The notes under the pieces were generated by a model. That model was not told the origin of the DNA. It worked only from the letters and a program-made list of their open reading frames with translations, and ran no database searches. DNA of 64,000 nt, from NCBI GenBank assembly GCA_026119855.1, contig JAOWBW010000086.1:1330407-1394406 (forward strand), in the 5' to 3' direction. Origin of the DNA: Campanula takesimana. Taxonomy: Eukaryota; Streptophyta; Magnoliopsida; Asterales; Campanulaceae. Shown one piece after another: positions 1 to 10,000 of the stretch; the first letter of the stretch is position 1, and every line of letters starts with the position of its first letter. A program made the translations under genes and the position numbers.

Positions 1-8
1 TGTCTACA
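1..8 (-). repeat. Terminal 8 bp of the Tat-A 3' LTR
   Basis: The bases tgtctaca match the ends of the Tat LTRs at 21592-21599, 35498-35505 and 43357-43364. The polypurine tract in the element's sense (GAGGGGCTC, 9-17) abuts it, as in Tat-B at 21600-21608. The rest of this LTR is outside the window. Confidence 0.8.
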
Positions 9-745
9 GAGCCCCTCGGCGGCGTGGATTGCGAAGCAAACGCGCCGACGAAAGACAGACATCCGCCTAGGACATCACCAAGAAAAAGAAAATACTCGAT
101 AAAAGAAGGAATTTGAAATTGCAGGGGATAGAGGTGCGCTCCCTGTGTGAGCAGCTTTGAGAGATAAAGGTGCGCTCCCTGTGTGAGCGGCCTTGCCAAT
201 AGTGGGATCCGTTTGCTGAAAGCGGGATCTGTTTGCTGGAAGCGGGACCTGTTTGCTGATAGCGAGATCCGTTTGCTGGAAGCGGGACCTGTTCGCTGAT
301 AGCGAGATCCGTTTGCTGGAAGCGGGACCTGTTTGCTGATTGCGAGATCCGTTTGCTGGAAGCGGGACCTGTTTGCTGATAGCGAGATCCGTTTGCTGGA
401 AGCGGGACCTGTTCACTGATAGCGAGATCCGTTTGCTGGAAGCGGGACCTGGAGGACCGTTTGCTTGAATGCGGGACCCGGAGGACCGTTTGCTGAAGTG
501 CGGGACCCGGAGGACCGTTTGCTGAAGTGCGGGACCCAGAGGACCTTTTGCTGAAGTGCGGGACCCGGAGGACCTTTTGCTTTGAATGGATGTAGATTTG
601 CTTGATGAGGAAGCGGTGATTCTGTGGTTCACCCCGGACCAAGTTGTTGTTGTGAGTCGTACTTTGATGTTGACTGTTTGACTTTGACTTTCGATGGGGT
701 GCGGGCACAGTTGACTGCGGAGTGCTTTGTGCTGGGGATGAATTG
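9..745. other. Tat-A LTR-proximal non-coding region
   Basis: Bases 9-190 are closely similar to 21600-21755 of Tat-B. A tandem array follows (196-583), then a short block around 690-745, containing ggggtgcgggcacagttgac, that is again shared with Tat-B (22410-22470). Open frames here are translations of the array and I do not call them genes. Confidence 0.7.
196..583. repeat. Tandem array in Tat-A
   Basis: Units of about 20 bp alternate to form a roughly 40-bp higher-order unit built on gatccgtttgctggaagcgg and gacctgttygctgatagcga. Toward 450-583 the unit drifts to a 27-30-bp form around ggaggaccgtttgctgaagt. It lies between the antisense gene and the LTR. Tat-B has an array at the same place with an unrelated unit. 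Short arrays beside the 3' LTR are a known feature of Tat/Ogre elements. Confidence 0.85.
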
Positions 746-988
746 TAAAAACTGATATTTTGAGAAAATAAAAGAGACCCTACTTTGAGTGGGAGTTTCT
801 ATCTTATTTCAATTTTTAGACATGCCTTTAGGACAGACCAAATTAATGTGTGCCCGGCTGAGTGTTTGTTGCCATTAAGCTCCTTCTCATTGCTGGGATC
901 CTGAACTTGTCGTTGGTTGTGAGCTTTTGAAGTTCCTGGGTTGCTTTCTGAACTTTGATAGGGGCCATTTCTGGAGCATTTTTTACCT

Positions 989-1123
989 GGGACGCGGGCG
1001 CTTCCTCTCTTGGCGACGTGACGCGCGCGCCTTGTAGACCGGTGTTGGGAGGTACTCGCCCCTGGGAGGCGAAATTCAGGGCCTGATATTTGCTGACCAA
1101 AAGATCCCTCAACAGCTATAATA
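989..1123 (+). promoter_or_regulatory. Candidate promoter of the Tat-A antisense gene
   Basis: Two CG-rich motifs (gacgcgggcgcttcc around 991-1005 and gacgcgcgcgcc around 1020-1031) are followed about 85 bp later by a TATA-like ctataata at 1116-1123. The ATG at 1218 lies about 100 bp further on. The layout matches the upstream region of the small Tat-B antisense ORF, which shares the words caacagctata. Inferred from sequence only. Confidence 0.5.
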
Positions 1124-1217
1124 TCATCTTCTGGTCGGTAATTCGATTCCAACAGCTTTCTTCTGCCATTTTTGAACACCTTTTTATTGCCCAATTTTGC
1201 TTATAACCTTCTTTCCC

Positions 1218-1940
1218 ATGGCCTCTAACCTTTTTAGTCTTGGTGCCGAGGTTGTCAAGAGTTACGAGAAGGATTTATCGATATTCGTTTATTCTTTCAA
1301 GACCCATCCCAAAAATGCTTTCATCAAAGATTTCGGATTTCGAATTCTTTTTACTTTGCGAACATTGAAGCCGGATTGGGACTTGTTGAAGACTGCTGCA
1401 GCCTTCTGGGATTGTGATAGCCATGCATTCAACTTTTTGGCTAATGAAATGGTGCCGACTGTCGATGATTTTGGGGCCATTTTGGGTATGCCTTTGGCCG
1501 GTCTGATTGCCGTCCCTAAGTATCACCGCGGTGTTGTTGATTCTTGGGTTGAATTTCTTAATCTCCCTATTGGAGAGGTGAAGAAGATGATGCACGGGAC
1601 CGTTGTTGACATAACTGAGCTTCCGATGTTTTTCATTTTGCATTCAGAAGATGTCGCGGTTCAGTCCTTTAAGAGAAATGCCATGGATGTCTGCCTTTTC
1701 AGCGAGGTTTTGTTTGTCACTCCTCTGGGTACTGCGGATGCGCAGTTGGCTGAAATCGTGTTGCAGGCGAAAGCACAACGACTCAGCATAATTCCGCTCG
1801 TTGTAGGAGAGACCTTGCATGGTTTGGACGAATTGCACCGTACGGGCGAGATGCGACGAGGAAGCCCCTTGCTTTTGACCATATGGCTTCGGGAGCATTT
1901 CAGGCTTTATGTGTCAGATGGCGACCTTTCTCCAGTGTAG
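1218..1940 (+). CDS. DUF7745-like antisense protein carried by Tat-A
   Basis: Single-exon frame antisense to gag-pol. I prefer the ATG at 1218 (context cccATGG) over the in-frame ATG at 1197, giving 240 residues. The pattern LKPDWDLLKTAAAFWD, then EMVPTVDDFGAILGMPL, then a C-terminal block with GETLHGLDELHRTGEMR and LLLTIWLREHF, resembles the plant DUF7745 family. That family has no established biochemical function and is often found near transposons. Family members I know of are longer, so the C-terminus may be lost. The frame stops exactly where sequence shared with Tat-B begins (from about 1938), which suggests the downstream part was cut by a module join. No signal peptide or membrane segment is evident. 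The family call is recognition by eye. Confidence 0.6.
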   Translation: MASNLFSLGAEVVKSYEKDLSIFVYSFKTHPKNAFIKDFGFRILFTLRTLKPDWDLLKTAAAFWDCDSHAFNFLANEMVPTVDDFGAILGMPLAGLIAVPKYHRGVVDSWVEFLNLPIGEVKKMMHGTVVDITELPMFFILHSEDVAVQSFKRNAMDVCLFSEVLFVTPLGTADAQLAEIVLQAKAQRLSIIPLVVGETLHGLDELHRTGEMRRGSPLLLTIWLREHFRLYVSDGDLSPV

Positions 1941-2130
1941 AGGCTCAGGTCTCCGTAGTTCAAACAAACGAAGACCATTTTTTTTTGTGCACCCTATTTT
2001 TTGCCTAGACCGCCCTTTCGGGTTTTCAATCTAGCGGGCTTCTTTTTTGCACGTGCTCTAATTTTTGCCTAGGCCGCCCTTGCGGGTTTTCAACATAGCG
2101 AGCTTTTTTTTTTTTGATGGTCTTCGTTTA
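1941..2130. other. Tat-A region between convergent genes, with duplicated hairpin word
   Basis: The gap between the antisense gene and the integrase stop holds two copies of an about 75-bp unit containing gcctagaccgccctttcggg and a tctagcgggc end, each followed by a T run. Self-complementary ccgc/gcgg and ccctttcggg give nested hairpins. The same pair occurs in Tat-B at 26462-26563. A two-way 3'-end signal is a plausible role but is inferred. Confidence 0.55.
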
Positions 2131-3927
2131 TTAGATGTAAAATCTCTTCAACTTGTCGAGGTTGACTTCCTTTAGCAGCTGATCTCCGTCTAAATCCACG
2201 AGTCGGACTGCACCGCCGCTTAGTATCTTCTTGACTACGTACGGACCGATCCATCGGGGTCCCCATTTTCCAAGGGGGTTCATGGAATTAGGAGGGTGTT
2301 GTCTTAGGACCAAATCTCCCACACTGATGTTTCGGGGCTTCACTTTTTTGTTGAAAGCCCTAGCCATTGTTTGTTGATAGGCCCTCGTACGTTCGATTGC
2401 CCTTAGCTTTTTCTCTTCGAGTAGGGCTAGCTGTTCATATCGACTTTGCATCCAATCGACTTCATTGACTTGGTTCTCGAGGAGGACCCGTAGGGATGGG
2501 ACTTCGAGCTTTATTGGGAGTACAGCTTCGGAACCATATACCAGTGCATAAAGAGTTTCTCCAGTCGCTGTCCGTATTGACGTGCGGTAGCCCCATAATG
2601 CTAGAGGTAGCTTTTCGGGCCAATCCCTTCTGGTGGAGGCCATTTTCTTCACAATGGTCTCGATTGTCTTATTAGCTGCCTCGACCGCGCCGTTTGCTTG
2701 AGGGTGGTATGGAGATGACTTGTGCTTAGTAATCTTGTATTCTACCAGGAGCGCGTCCATCTCTTTCTCAAATTGAGAACCGTTGTCTGAGATGATTTCA
2801 TGAGGAACGCCGTACCGGCACATGATGTGGGTTTTTACGAATTCAGCCACTTTCTTAGCGTTGAGAACTCGGTAAGCCTGTGCTTCGACCCATTTCGTAA
2901 AATAGTCCACGGCTACTAGGACGAAATATTGTCCGTTGCTGCCAGTAGGGTGAACTTTGCCGATGATGTCTATGCCCCAACAAGAGAAAGGCCAAGGCGT
3001 GGTCATATTGTAAAGCTGTGAGGGTGGAGCATGCTGTAGATTGGCATGGAATTGGCATTTGGCGCACCTCTTGACTTTCTCGATGCAGTCCCTTTCCATG
3101 GTACTCCAATAATAACCCATGCGGAGTATCTTCTTGGTCAACATAAACCCGTTCATGTGGGGCCCACATTCACCTTCGTGGATCTCATGCATTATTTCTT
3201 GAGCTTCGGTCTCATTTGCGCATAGGAGATTGATCCCTTCATGGTGCCTTTTGTAGATTCGGTCCCCAATCAGTACATATCGGGAGGCTATTCTTTGCAA
3301 TGCCATTTGGGACTTCTTATTGCTATTCTCAGGATAAGTACCACCCTTGAGGAAATTCATGATATCCGCATACCACGGGGAGTTTGCTTGGACCTTGTTG
3401 ATCTCGATACTCATGCAGTATGCAGGACTGTTCCTTCGGGAAATTTTGAAGGGCTTCACCATTTTACCCTCAGGTATTTCGACCAGTGAAGCGATGGTGG
3501 TTAGTGCATCAGCAAAACGGTTTTTGTCCCTTGGCAGGTAGTTGAAGGTGATTTCTTGAAACTGTTCAACCAACTCCTCGAGATGTTGACCATACCATTG
3601 CAGAGTCGAGTCTTCAATCTTCCACTTTCTAGATGTCTGGTTGATGATGAGCAAGGAATCACCAAATACCTCTAAACTTGTGACATTTATCTCGAGGGCT
3701 GCTTCGGGCCCCGCTATGCATGCTTCGTACTCAACGATGTTGTTGGTGGCTTCAAATTCGAGGCGGATAGTGATTGGAGTATACATGTCCTTTGGATCAA
3801 CAAGTAACATCCCTATGCCATATCCATGCTTATTTGTTGCGCCATCGAAAAAAAGTTGCCACTTATTTTCTTCTGTTGTAGCGCAAATTAAATGCTCGTC
3901 GGGGAACTGTACATCTTCCCCCTTCAC
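2131..3927 (-). CDS. Tat-A pol: archaeal-type RNase H and integrase
   Basis: An about 598-codon open frame. The N-terminal part has the archaeal-type RNase H signature of Tat elements: FFDGA, EYEACIAG, GDSLLI and RDKNRFADAL. A zinc-binding region follows (HEGECGPH then CAKCQ), then an integrase core with the catalytic triad visible as GIDIIG, ISDNGSQF and GAVEAAN, and a C-terminal DNA-binding region ending KLKRFYI. Integrase inserts the cDNA into host DNA; the extra RNase H helps remove template RNA. The frame is uninterrupted, unlike the Tat-B copy. It is displaced by one base from the upstream RT frame, because Tat-A lacks one base near 3940 relative to Tat-B. Confidence 0.9.
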   Translation of the reverse strand: MKGEDVQFPDEHLICATTEENKWQLFFDGATNKHGYGIGMLLVDPKDMYTPITIRLEFEATNNIVEYEACIAGPEAALEINVTSLEVFGDSLLIINQTSRKWKIEDSTLQWYGQHLEELVEQFQEITFNYLPRDKNRFADALTTIASLVEIPEGKMVKPFKISRRNSPAYCMSIEINKVQANSPWYADIMNFLKGGTYPENSNKKSQMALQRIASRYVLIGDRIYKRHHEGINLLCANETEAQEIMHEIHEGECGPHMNGFMLTKKILRMGYYWSTMERDCIEKVKRCAKCQFHANLQHAPPSQLYNMTTPWPFSCWGIDIIGKVHPTGSNGQYFVLVAVDYFTKWVEAQAYRVLNAKKVAEFVKTHIMCRYGVPHEIISDNGSQFEKEMDALLVEYKITKHKSSPYHPQANGAVEAANKTIETIVKKMASTRRDWPEKLPLALWGYRTSIRTATGETLYALVYGSEAVLPIKLEVPSLRVLLENQVNEVDWMQSRYEQLALLEEKKLRAIERTRAYQQTMARAFNKKVKPRNISVGDLVLRQHPPNSMNPLGKWGPRWIGPYVVKKILSGGAVRLVDLDGDQLLKEVNLDKLKRFYI

Positions 3928-5387
3928 TTCGTCACACGAAATTCAGCAAGCTGATCACTGAACACTTTCCCCCTAATGGATTTGAGTGTGACGTAAGTGA
4001 TATCGTAGCCGGCTAGCATGAAATACCATTTGGCTATTCTTGTTGACATGAAAGGCTTCTCGAAGATGTAGCGAAGCGGGTCCACTTTTGCTACCAACTT
4101 GATTGGGAAGGCCTCCATGTAATGCTTGAGCTTTTGAGTAACCCAAACCAATGCAGCACAAGACTTCTCTAAGATAGAGTAGTTCTTTTCAGCTCCTTGA
4201 AATCGGCGGCTGACAAAGTAGATAGCATTCTCTTTTGTGGAGTCTCGCTCTTCTTGTGCTAACATAGCCCCTAGGGCTTCATCATTGACAGTGAGATAGA
4301 GCAAGAGAGGCTTCTCCTTGTGCGGTGGAACCAAAACTGGAGGGCATGTCAAGTAATGCTTCACTTGGTCGAAGGCTTCTTGGCAAGCATCGGTCCATTC
4401 TAGAGCCACATTCTTTTTGAGTAGCTTGAAGATCGGCTCACACATGGAAGTGAGTTGGTGCACAAATCGACTGATGTATTGAAGTCTGCCCATGAAACCT
4501 TTGATTTCCTTCTGCGTTTTTGGAGGAGGCATGTCAATGATTGCCTTGATCTTGGAGGGATCGGCTTTAATTCCCCTCTCAGTGACCATGTAACCGAGAA
4601 CCTTTCCTCTGACGACCCCAAAAGTGCACTTTGCGGGATTGAGTCTCATGCTGTGTTGTCGAAGTCTTTCAAAGAATTTGCGAAGATCGATCAAATGTTG
4701 ACCTTTGGTTCCCTTCGAATGGATGATCATGTCGTCTAAATAGACCTCAATCTCTTTATGAATCATGTCATGGAATAGATCCGTAACAGCCCTTTGGTAC
4801 ATAGCCCAAGCGTTCCTTAGTCCGAACGGCATGACTGTGTAGCAGAAAGTGCCCCACGGTGTTGTGAAAGCTGTCTTGTGTTGGTCCTCTTCGGACATGA
4901 GAATCTGATTGTAACCGGCAAAACCGTCCACAAATGAGCGGACTTCATAGTTGGCAGTCGAATCGATGAGCATGTCGATGTTTGGTAGTGGAAAATCATC
5001 TTTCGGGGAAGTTTTGTTCAAATCCCGGAAGTCCACACAAACCCGAACCTTGCCGTTTGCCTTTCTGACTGTCACAATGTTGGCTAGCCAAGTCGGATAC
5101 TCAATGACTTTAATGAAACCCATACTGAGGAGATTTTCAATCTCTTCTTTGACTTGTAGAGACCATTCTGGCTTGATCTTTCTGAGCTTCTGCTTTACTA
5201 GCTTGGCGTCCTCTCTGATCGGAATTCTGTGCTCCGCGACCTTTCTGTCCAAACCCGGCATGTCTTTATACAACCATGTGAATACATCCACAAACTCTTT
5301 GAGCAGTGCAGTCAATCTGTCTTTGTCTTCCCCCTTGAAGAAGCTGCCAATATTCGTTTCTTTCGGCTCTTCGTCGGTACCCAAATT
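3924..5387 (-). CDS. Tat-A pol: reverse transcriptase and RNase H, 5' end cut by copia
   Basis: Open from the copia junction to the stop at 3924-3926. The RT palm shows FRDLNKTSPKDDFPLPNIDM, the FAGYNQI block, the MPFGLRNA block and the catalytic YLDD in VYLDDMIIHS. Thumb and connection (DPSKIKAIIDMPPP, GFMGRLQYISRF) lead to the first, degenerate RNase H (LYLTVNDEALGAMLAQE). It copies element RNA into cDNA. Codons upstream of 5387 lie at 37696 and beyond, past the copia insertion, so no complete pol can be read from this locus. Confidence 0.9.
   Translation of the reverse strand, partial: NLGTDEEPKETNIGSFFKGEDKDRLTALLKEFVDVFTWLYKDMPGLDRKVAEHRIPIREDAKLVKQKLRKIKPEWSLQVKEEIENLLSMGFIKVIEYPTWLANIVTVRKANGKVRVCVDFRDLNKTSPKDDFPLPNIDMLIDSTANYEVRSFVDGFAGYNQILMSEEDQHKTAFTTPWGTFCYTVMPFGLRNAWAMYQRAVTDLFHDMIHKEIEVYLDDMIIHSKGTKGQHLIDLRKFFERLRQHSMRLNPAKCTFGVVRGKVLGYMVTERGIKADPSKIKAIIDMPPPKTQKEIKGFMGRLQYISRFVHQLTSMCEPIFKLLKKNVALEWTDACQEAFDQVKHYLTCPPVLVPPHKEKPLLLYLTVNDEALGAMLAQEERDSTKENAIYFVSRRFQGAEKNYSILEKSCAALVWVTQKLKHYMEAFPIKLVAKVDPLRYIFEKPFMSTRIAKWYFMLAGYDITYVTLKSIRGKVFSDQLAEFRVTK
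5383..5387. repeat. Copia target site duplication, left copy
   Basis: aaatt next to the LTR start, against agatt at 37696-37700. The uninterrupted Tat-B sequence at the same pol position (29872-29876) reads agatt, so the left copy carries a later G-to-A change. Confidence 0.85.
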
Positions 5388-6877
5388 TGTTGGTAGTGGT
5401 GCCCTAGGCACGTTTAATAAACGTTGTAATTGTTATCATTTATTTCATATTAATAAAGAAATGTTTTGATTATTATTGTTGTTCATGTTTACTTATAATA
5501 ATCTCCATCCCTAATACTTGTTAAGCACTAGTATAAAGGCAAAATGATCATGGGATGATCATGTTAGATTTATGGGTACTTGTTTGGAACAAGGTACTGG
5601 ACATGACCCGCTGTATGAGATTTATGTCATGGTCTATGTCGTACATATATCTCATATTAGTAATGTCATTTGAATCCTTAGACATGAAGTTATTATAGTC
5701 TTCCACTTGATGAACATTATGTTTGACATATTCAAACGCTATCTTTAACCGGGTAGTTATAAAGGATATGATTGGCATAATCGGATTCACGTAGGGAAGA
5801 GTAATAAGCTAAATGGATTTGTCCCTCTTCGGAGAGATGTCGAGCTTAGGCCTCTCGTAGGAATGATGTTGATGAAAATGTTCGGCCGGACTCAAATGAA
5901 TTGATTAGATCAATGTCATTTGTATTATCAACATATTCGGAATCGAGAAAGTATTGAACAAAACAAGTTGATTTGTTGACCATGACTTGTGTTCAATGAC
6001 ATCGTGGACAAAGGGATTGTGACATATTCTAAAGGAATGCGAACTTGTATCTAGTTATACTAGTTGGGTAGGTATGGCGGTTTGCTAGAACCTAATCATA
6101 TCTTATGGTTTCATGTTTGAACCCATTGCCAACTTAGTGTAATCCAAGAGGGTCACATACAATAGAATGAATCTTAAATAAGAACTATATTGGAATTTGG
6201 AAATTAGGGAAATCTGAAGAAAGTGTGCGACCGCACATAATGGCTTGGACGACCGCACAGTTTGGCTCAGAAAGTACCAGAAACCTTCCAGATAGATGTG
6301 CGACCGCACAAGGGTTTTGGGCGGCCGCACACCATGTCAGAACTGGTTTCCTAATTTGTTTTGGAAAGGAATTTTTGACGGGTTTAGACACAAATTTCTT
6401 ATTTGGAATAGGTCTAACTTGTATATAAACAGCCAAATTCGGGCCAGAACACATTCATTACTTTTGTGCAAGTCTCCAAAGAGTTTGAGAGAGTTTTATT
6501 TTGTTCTAAGACATCCTAGATTGAAGAACAAAATAATACACAAATAAAATTCCATATAAGTTCATATTGTTTGTGAAAACGTGTTTCACAATTTGGTCTA
6601 GCAACCAAGATCAAGTGTTCTTGATATTCGTTCGTGGTGTGTATACCGCTAGAGGGTGAAGCTTATCATCTTCAAAGTTCGTGTTCTTACTTTTGTGATC
6701 AAAGTTTCAAATTCTCCACCAAGATCAAAGACCAAATTCAAAGTCATCAAGGGTTAGTTTATCTTGTATTCATATTGCCAGTATTTGATTTAATCACATG
6801 AACGGATCTATGGGCTTTGGGTTTTCATAAATTTTGAATGCTATTTTCCGCTGCGTATGTTACTACGAAACCCAACA
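5388..6877 (+). repeat. Copia 5' LTR
   Basis: 1490 bp, TG...CA ends, followed one base later by the primer site. It carries a CG-rich motif cluster and a TATA box. Same length as the 3' LTR. Confidence 0.95.
6225..6429 (+). promoter_or_regulatory. Copia LTR promoter: CG-rich motif cluster and TATA box
   Basis: Four copies of a palindrome-like word (gtgcgaccgcac, gacgaccgcac, gtgcgaccgcac, ggcggccgcac) lie at 6225-6330, alternating accgcac and gccgcac forms. The TATA box tatataa follows at 6423-6429, about 93 bp after the last copy. In the 3' LTR the TATA reads tatgtaa (37240-37246) while the motifs persist. Confidence 0.6.
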
Positions 6878-6878
6878 G

Positions 6879-6890
6879 TGGTATCAGAGC
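6879..6890 (+). other. Copia primer binding site (initiator Met tRNA)
   Basis: tggtatcagagc, the standard complement of the plant initiator methionine tRNA 3' end, one base after the LTR. Confidence 0.95.
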
Positions 6891-8444
6891 TCCGTTCATG
6901 TTCATTATTTCAATACTTAGATCATGTTGTGTGCATATAAATTGTTTATGTGCCTAACGTGATATGAATATTGGATTATATGATGTTTATGTGTTATGTG
7001 ATTTTATGTGGTTTATTGTTTTTGCAACTTTAATCGCACGATTCAATCGTAATTAATATTATGGTGGATTCTAAATTGTTTGATTATTAATTATGATTGG
7101 ATCATTGTTTTAATAATCGGGGAAAAACAATTTTGAGACAAATTTTCGAACTTTAAAATTTCCTTCTGATCTTCCTGTGCGATCGCACAGAATAACGTGG
7201 ACGGCCGCACATGTTTGGGCGACCGCACAGTTATTTCTGGGCGGCCGCACAAAGCAATCAGAATGCTGATTCTTTTTGCCTTTTGATCAGATTTGGAATT
7301 TTCAAAAGGTCCAACCAAACCAGTAACAGAACAAGGCCAGACCTGCTGATCTGGAATGGGTTTTGGGTAGTTGGTTTGGGTGTGGATCTTGGGGTTTGAT
7401 TTTCCTATTTGTTTTAGTCTTGTGACTCTAAGATTGGTTCAAGGTTTGGATGGCTAATATACGTTTATCGAGATTGTGTTTCCCAAACTTGATCGCAATC
7501 AAAGTTTCAAAGATAAAACGAAGTTAGAATTATGAAGAGTTCAAAATTGCTAAAATTGAGAAACAAAGTTCTTGATTCAATGATTGGAGATCCATGTAGA
7601 ATTGTGGATGCAATTGGCCTACGTTCAACGAGACCATCTATTGCTTAGTTTCGGCCACATGGACTACTTTCTTGGTTTCTTGAATTAGTGCGGAATTGTG
7701 GATGCCTTATGGCTTAGTTTCGGCCGCACTTCTTGTTGTCTTGATTTGGAGATAATAACCAAAGTTGAAATAGTCTCATCCTCATGATTATAGAGAAACT
7801 AATGACACATAAATATTATGCTTAAATTAATGGAGATTAATTTAGTGACTAAACTTGATGCGTAACATGTTTATATTATGTGCTCATAAATGTGTTGTAT
7901 GCTATATGTGATGAACCTTTAAAGAAAGTTTTAAGTCCTTTATTGCCATGCCATGATTAAAACACTTGTTAATACATGGGTGAATTTAATGTAGACCCGC
8001 CCTAGCGAGATGCATTGACTTTATTTATGTATGGGCAAGATAGATAATGTGGGCACGCCCTAGCGAGGCACATTAACTATACGTTCAAAATGGTTGGACT
8101 TAATTGGGCGTCAAAACAGTTTTGAGCCTAGGCAAAGATGAGATTTAACATGATTTTTGAAATAGGATTTCTTAAAGAATCTCATAAAAAGGAACTAAGA
8201 GTCATATGAGATATGATTGACAAGAGTTGTCTACCTAATTAATTTGATTTTGTGTAATCCACCTTAGCGGACTTAAAATTAAATTAAAGCGGGATCTTAA
8301 CCCATTTAAATTATATTATACATTGGATGTATAAGAAGGTCATATAATTTAGTGGGAGTATTTTCGTTTGAAAAATACATTGTTTATTTCTTTAATGAAA
8401 ATCGGTACTTATTAAATTTTGGAAATTTTGCATATTTGTAGACA
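6891..8444 (+). other. Copia leader, with a second CG-rich motif cluster
   Basis: About 1.55 kb before the gag ATG without a supported gene. Bases 7178-7252 hold four more copies of the LTR word (tgtgcgatcgcaca, ggccgcac, gcgaccgcac, ggcggccgcac). An imperfect repeat of cgccctagcgagrygcatt occurs near 7997 and 8054. Otherwise AT-rich. Confidence 0.6.
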
Positions 8445-8879
8445 ATGACTGCTAACACTCAATCAATTTCGTTGCGATCGATCCTTGAGAAGGATAAGCT
8501 CCAAGAGAATGGTACTAACTTTATGGATTGGATCCGTAGCCTAAGAATTGTTCTAAGGCAAGAAGATACGTTGTACATTCTCGATGGGCCACTTCCCGCT
8601 GAACCAGAACCTACTGCCCCTAGGGAAGAAAGAGACAGTTACAAGAAACATCGTAATGATTCTAGAGATGTAAGCTGTCTCATGCTTGCTACCATGTGCT
8701 CAAAACTCCAACAAAGTTTGGAACATTTGGAAGCCTATGAAATAGGCGTGGAGTTAAGAGCTATGTTTCAAGAGCAAGCTAGGCAAGAGAGGTACAAGAC
8801 CATTGCTGCATTCACTACTTGCAAAATGAATGAAGGGCAACAAGTGAGTCCTCACATGCTAAAAATGAAGGTTATGTAG
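8445..8879 (+). pseudogene. Copia gag, N-terminal segment
   Basis: ATG at 8445 opens a 144-codon frame with the copia gag start pattern (EKDKLQENGTNFMDWIRSLR). Gag forms the virus-like particle. It ends at a stop reached through a 1-base loss near 8870; the homologous sequence continues in another frame (YVEHLEKLGYSIPLELATDL) just downstream. Confidence 0.9.
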
Positions 8880-10000
8880 AGCATCTTGAGAAACTTGGCT
8901 ATTCAATCCCATTGGAGCTAGCCACGGATCTCATTCTTAATTCATTGCCTAAAAGTTATAATCAGTTTGTGATGAATTATAACATGCATGGAATGGATAA
9001 GAATCTCTCCGAGTTGCATGGGATGCTTAAAACTGCGGAGATGAAGATTGCGGAGAAAGGTTCTCCCGTGCTCTTGGTTCATGATAGGAAGAAGACTAGT
9101 GCCAAAGGAAAGGGTAAGAAAGTTATCAAACCCAAGATAAGCAAGGCAAAGGTTGCCAAGGCTTCTGAGGCAAAACCCGATTCACAAAAGGATGCAATCT
9201 GTTTCCATTGTCAAGAAATTGGTCATTGGAAGCGTAATTGCAAGGCTTTCTTGGAAGAGCAAAAGAAGAAGAAGGGCAGCAAGGCTGCGTCGACTTCAGG
9301 TATCTATATGATAGATATTCTCCTTTCTACCACTGATTCTTGGGTATTGGATACCGGATGTGGTTCTCACATTTATTTAAATGTGCAGGGTCTAAAGAAT
9401 TGGAGACTACTTAAAGAGGGTGAAGTAGATCTACGCGTGGGGAATGGAGCAAGAGTTGCTGCATTAGCCGTAGGGACTTATGAAGTCACTTTACCTTCCG
9501 GATTAATTCTTGTTTTGAACAATTGTTATTATGTTCCGGATTTAAGTAGAAATATTATTTCAATTTCTTGTTTGGATAATGAAGGATTTAAGTTTCTTAT
9601 TGAGAATAAGAAATTTTCTATTTATTTAAATAATGTGCTTTATGGTATTGCTAATTCATTTAATGGCCTTTATGTCTTGGATGTCAAGAATGAAAATAAT
9701 GAAAATGTCTATCATATAAATAAGAAATCTAAACCTAATGATGTAAATCATTCTTATTTGTGGCATTGCCGTCTTTGTCATATTAATGAGAAGCGTATCT
9801 CAAAATTTCATGGGGACGGTCTCTTGGGTTCATGTGACCTTGGGTCATACGAAACTTGTGAGTCGTGTCTTCTTGGAAAAATGACTAAGACACCTTTTAC
9901 CAAGCTAGGTGAAAGGGCAAGCGACTTATTGGGATTGATACATTCCGATGTATGCGGACCATTAAGTAGCAATGCTAGGGAGGATTTCAATACTTCATAA
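8880..10000 (+). pseudogene. Copia gag C-terminus, protease and integrase N-terminus
   Basis: Continuation in a second frame. It contains a zinc knuckle CFHCQEIGHWKRNC (nucleocapsid), the protease active site DSWVLDTGCGSH, and the integrase zinc region (WHCRLCHINEKRI then CESCLLGK). A second 1-base loss in a G run near 9978-9981 ends this frame. The protease would cleave the polyprotein. The domains are recognisable but cannot be translated in one piece. Confidence 0.9.

Noticed and set aside
67..708. Two overlapping minus-strand frames of about 200 codons, rich in Ser, Gln and Arg
   Set aside because: They are translations of the tandem array at 196-583; no domain, and the frame changes as the repeat unit drifts.
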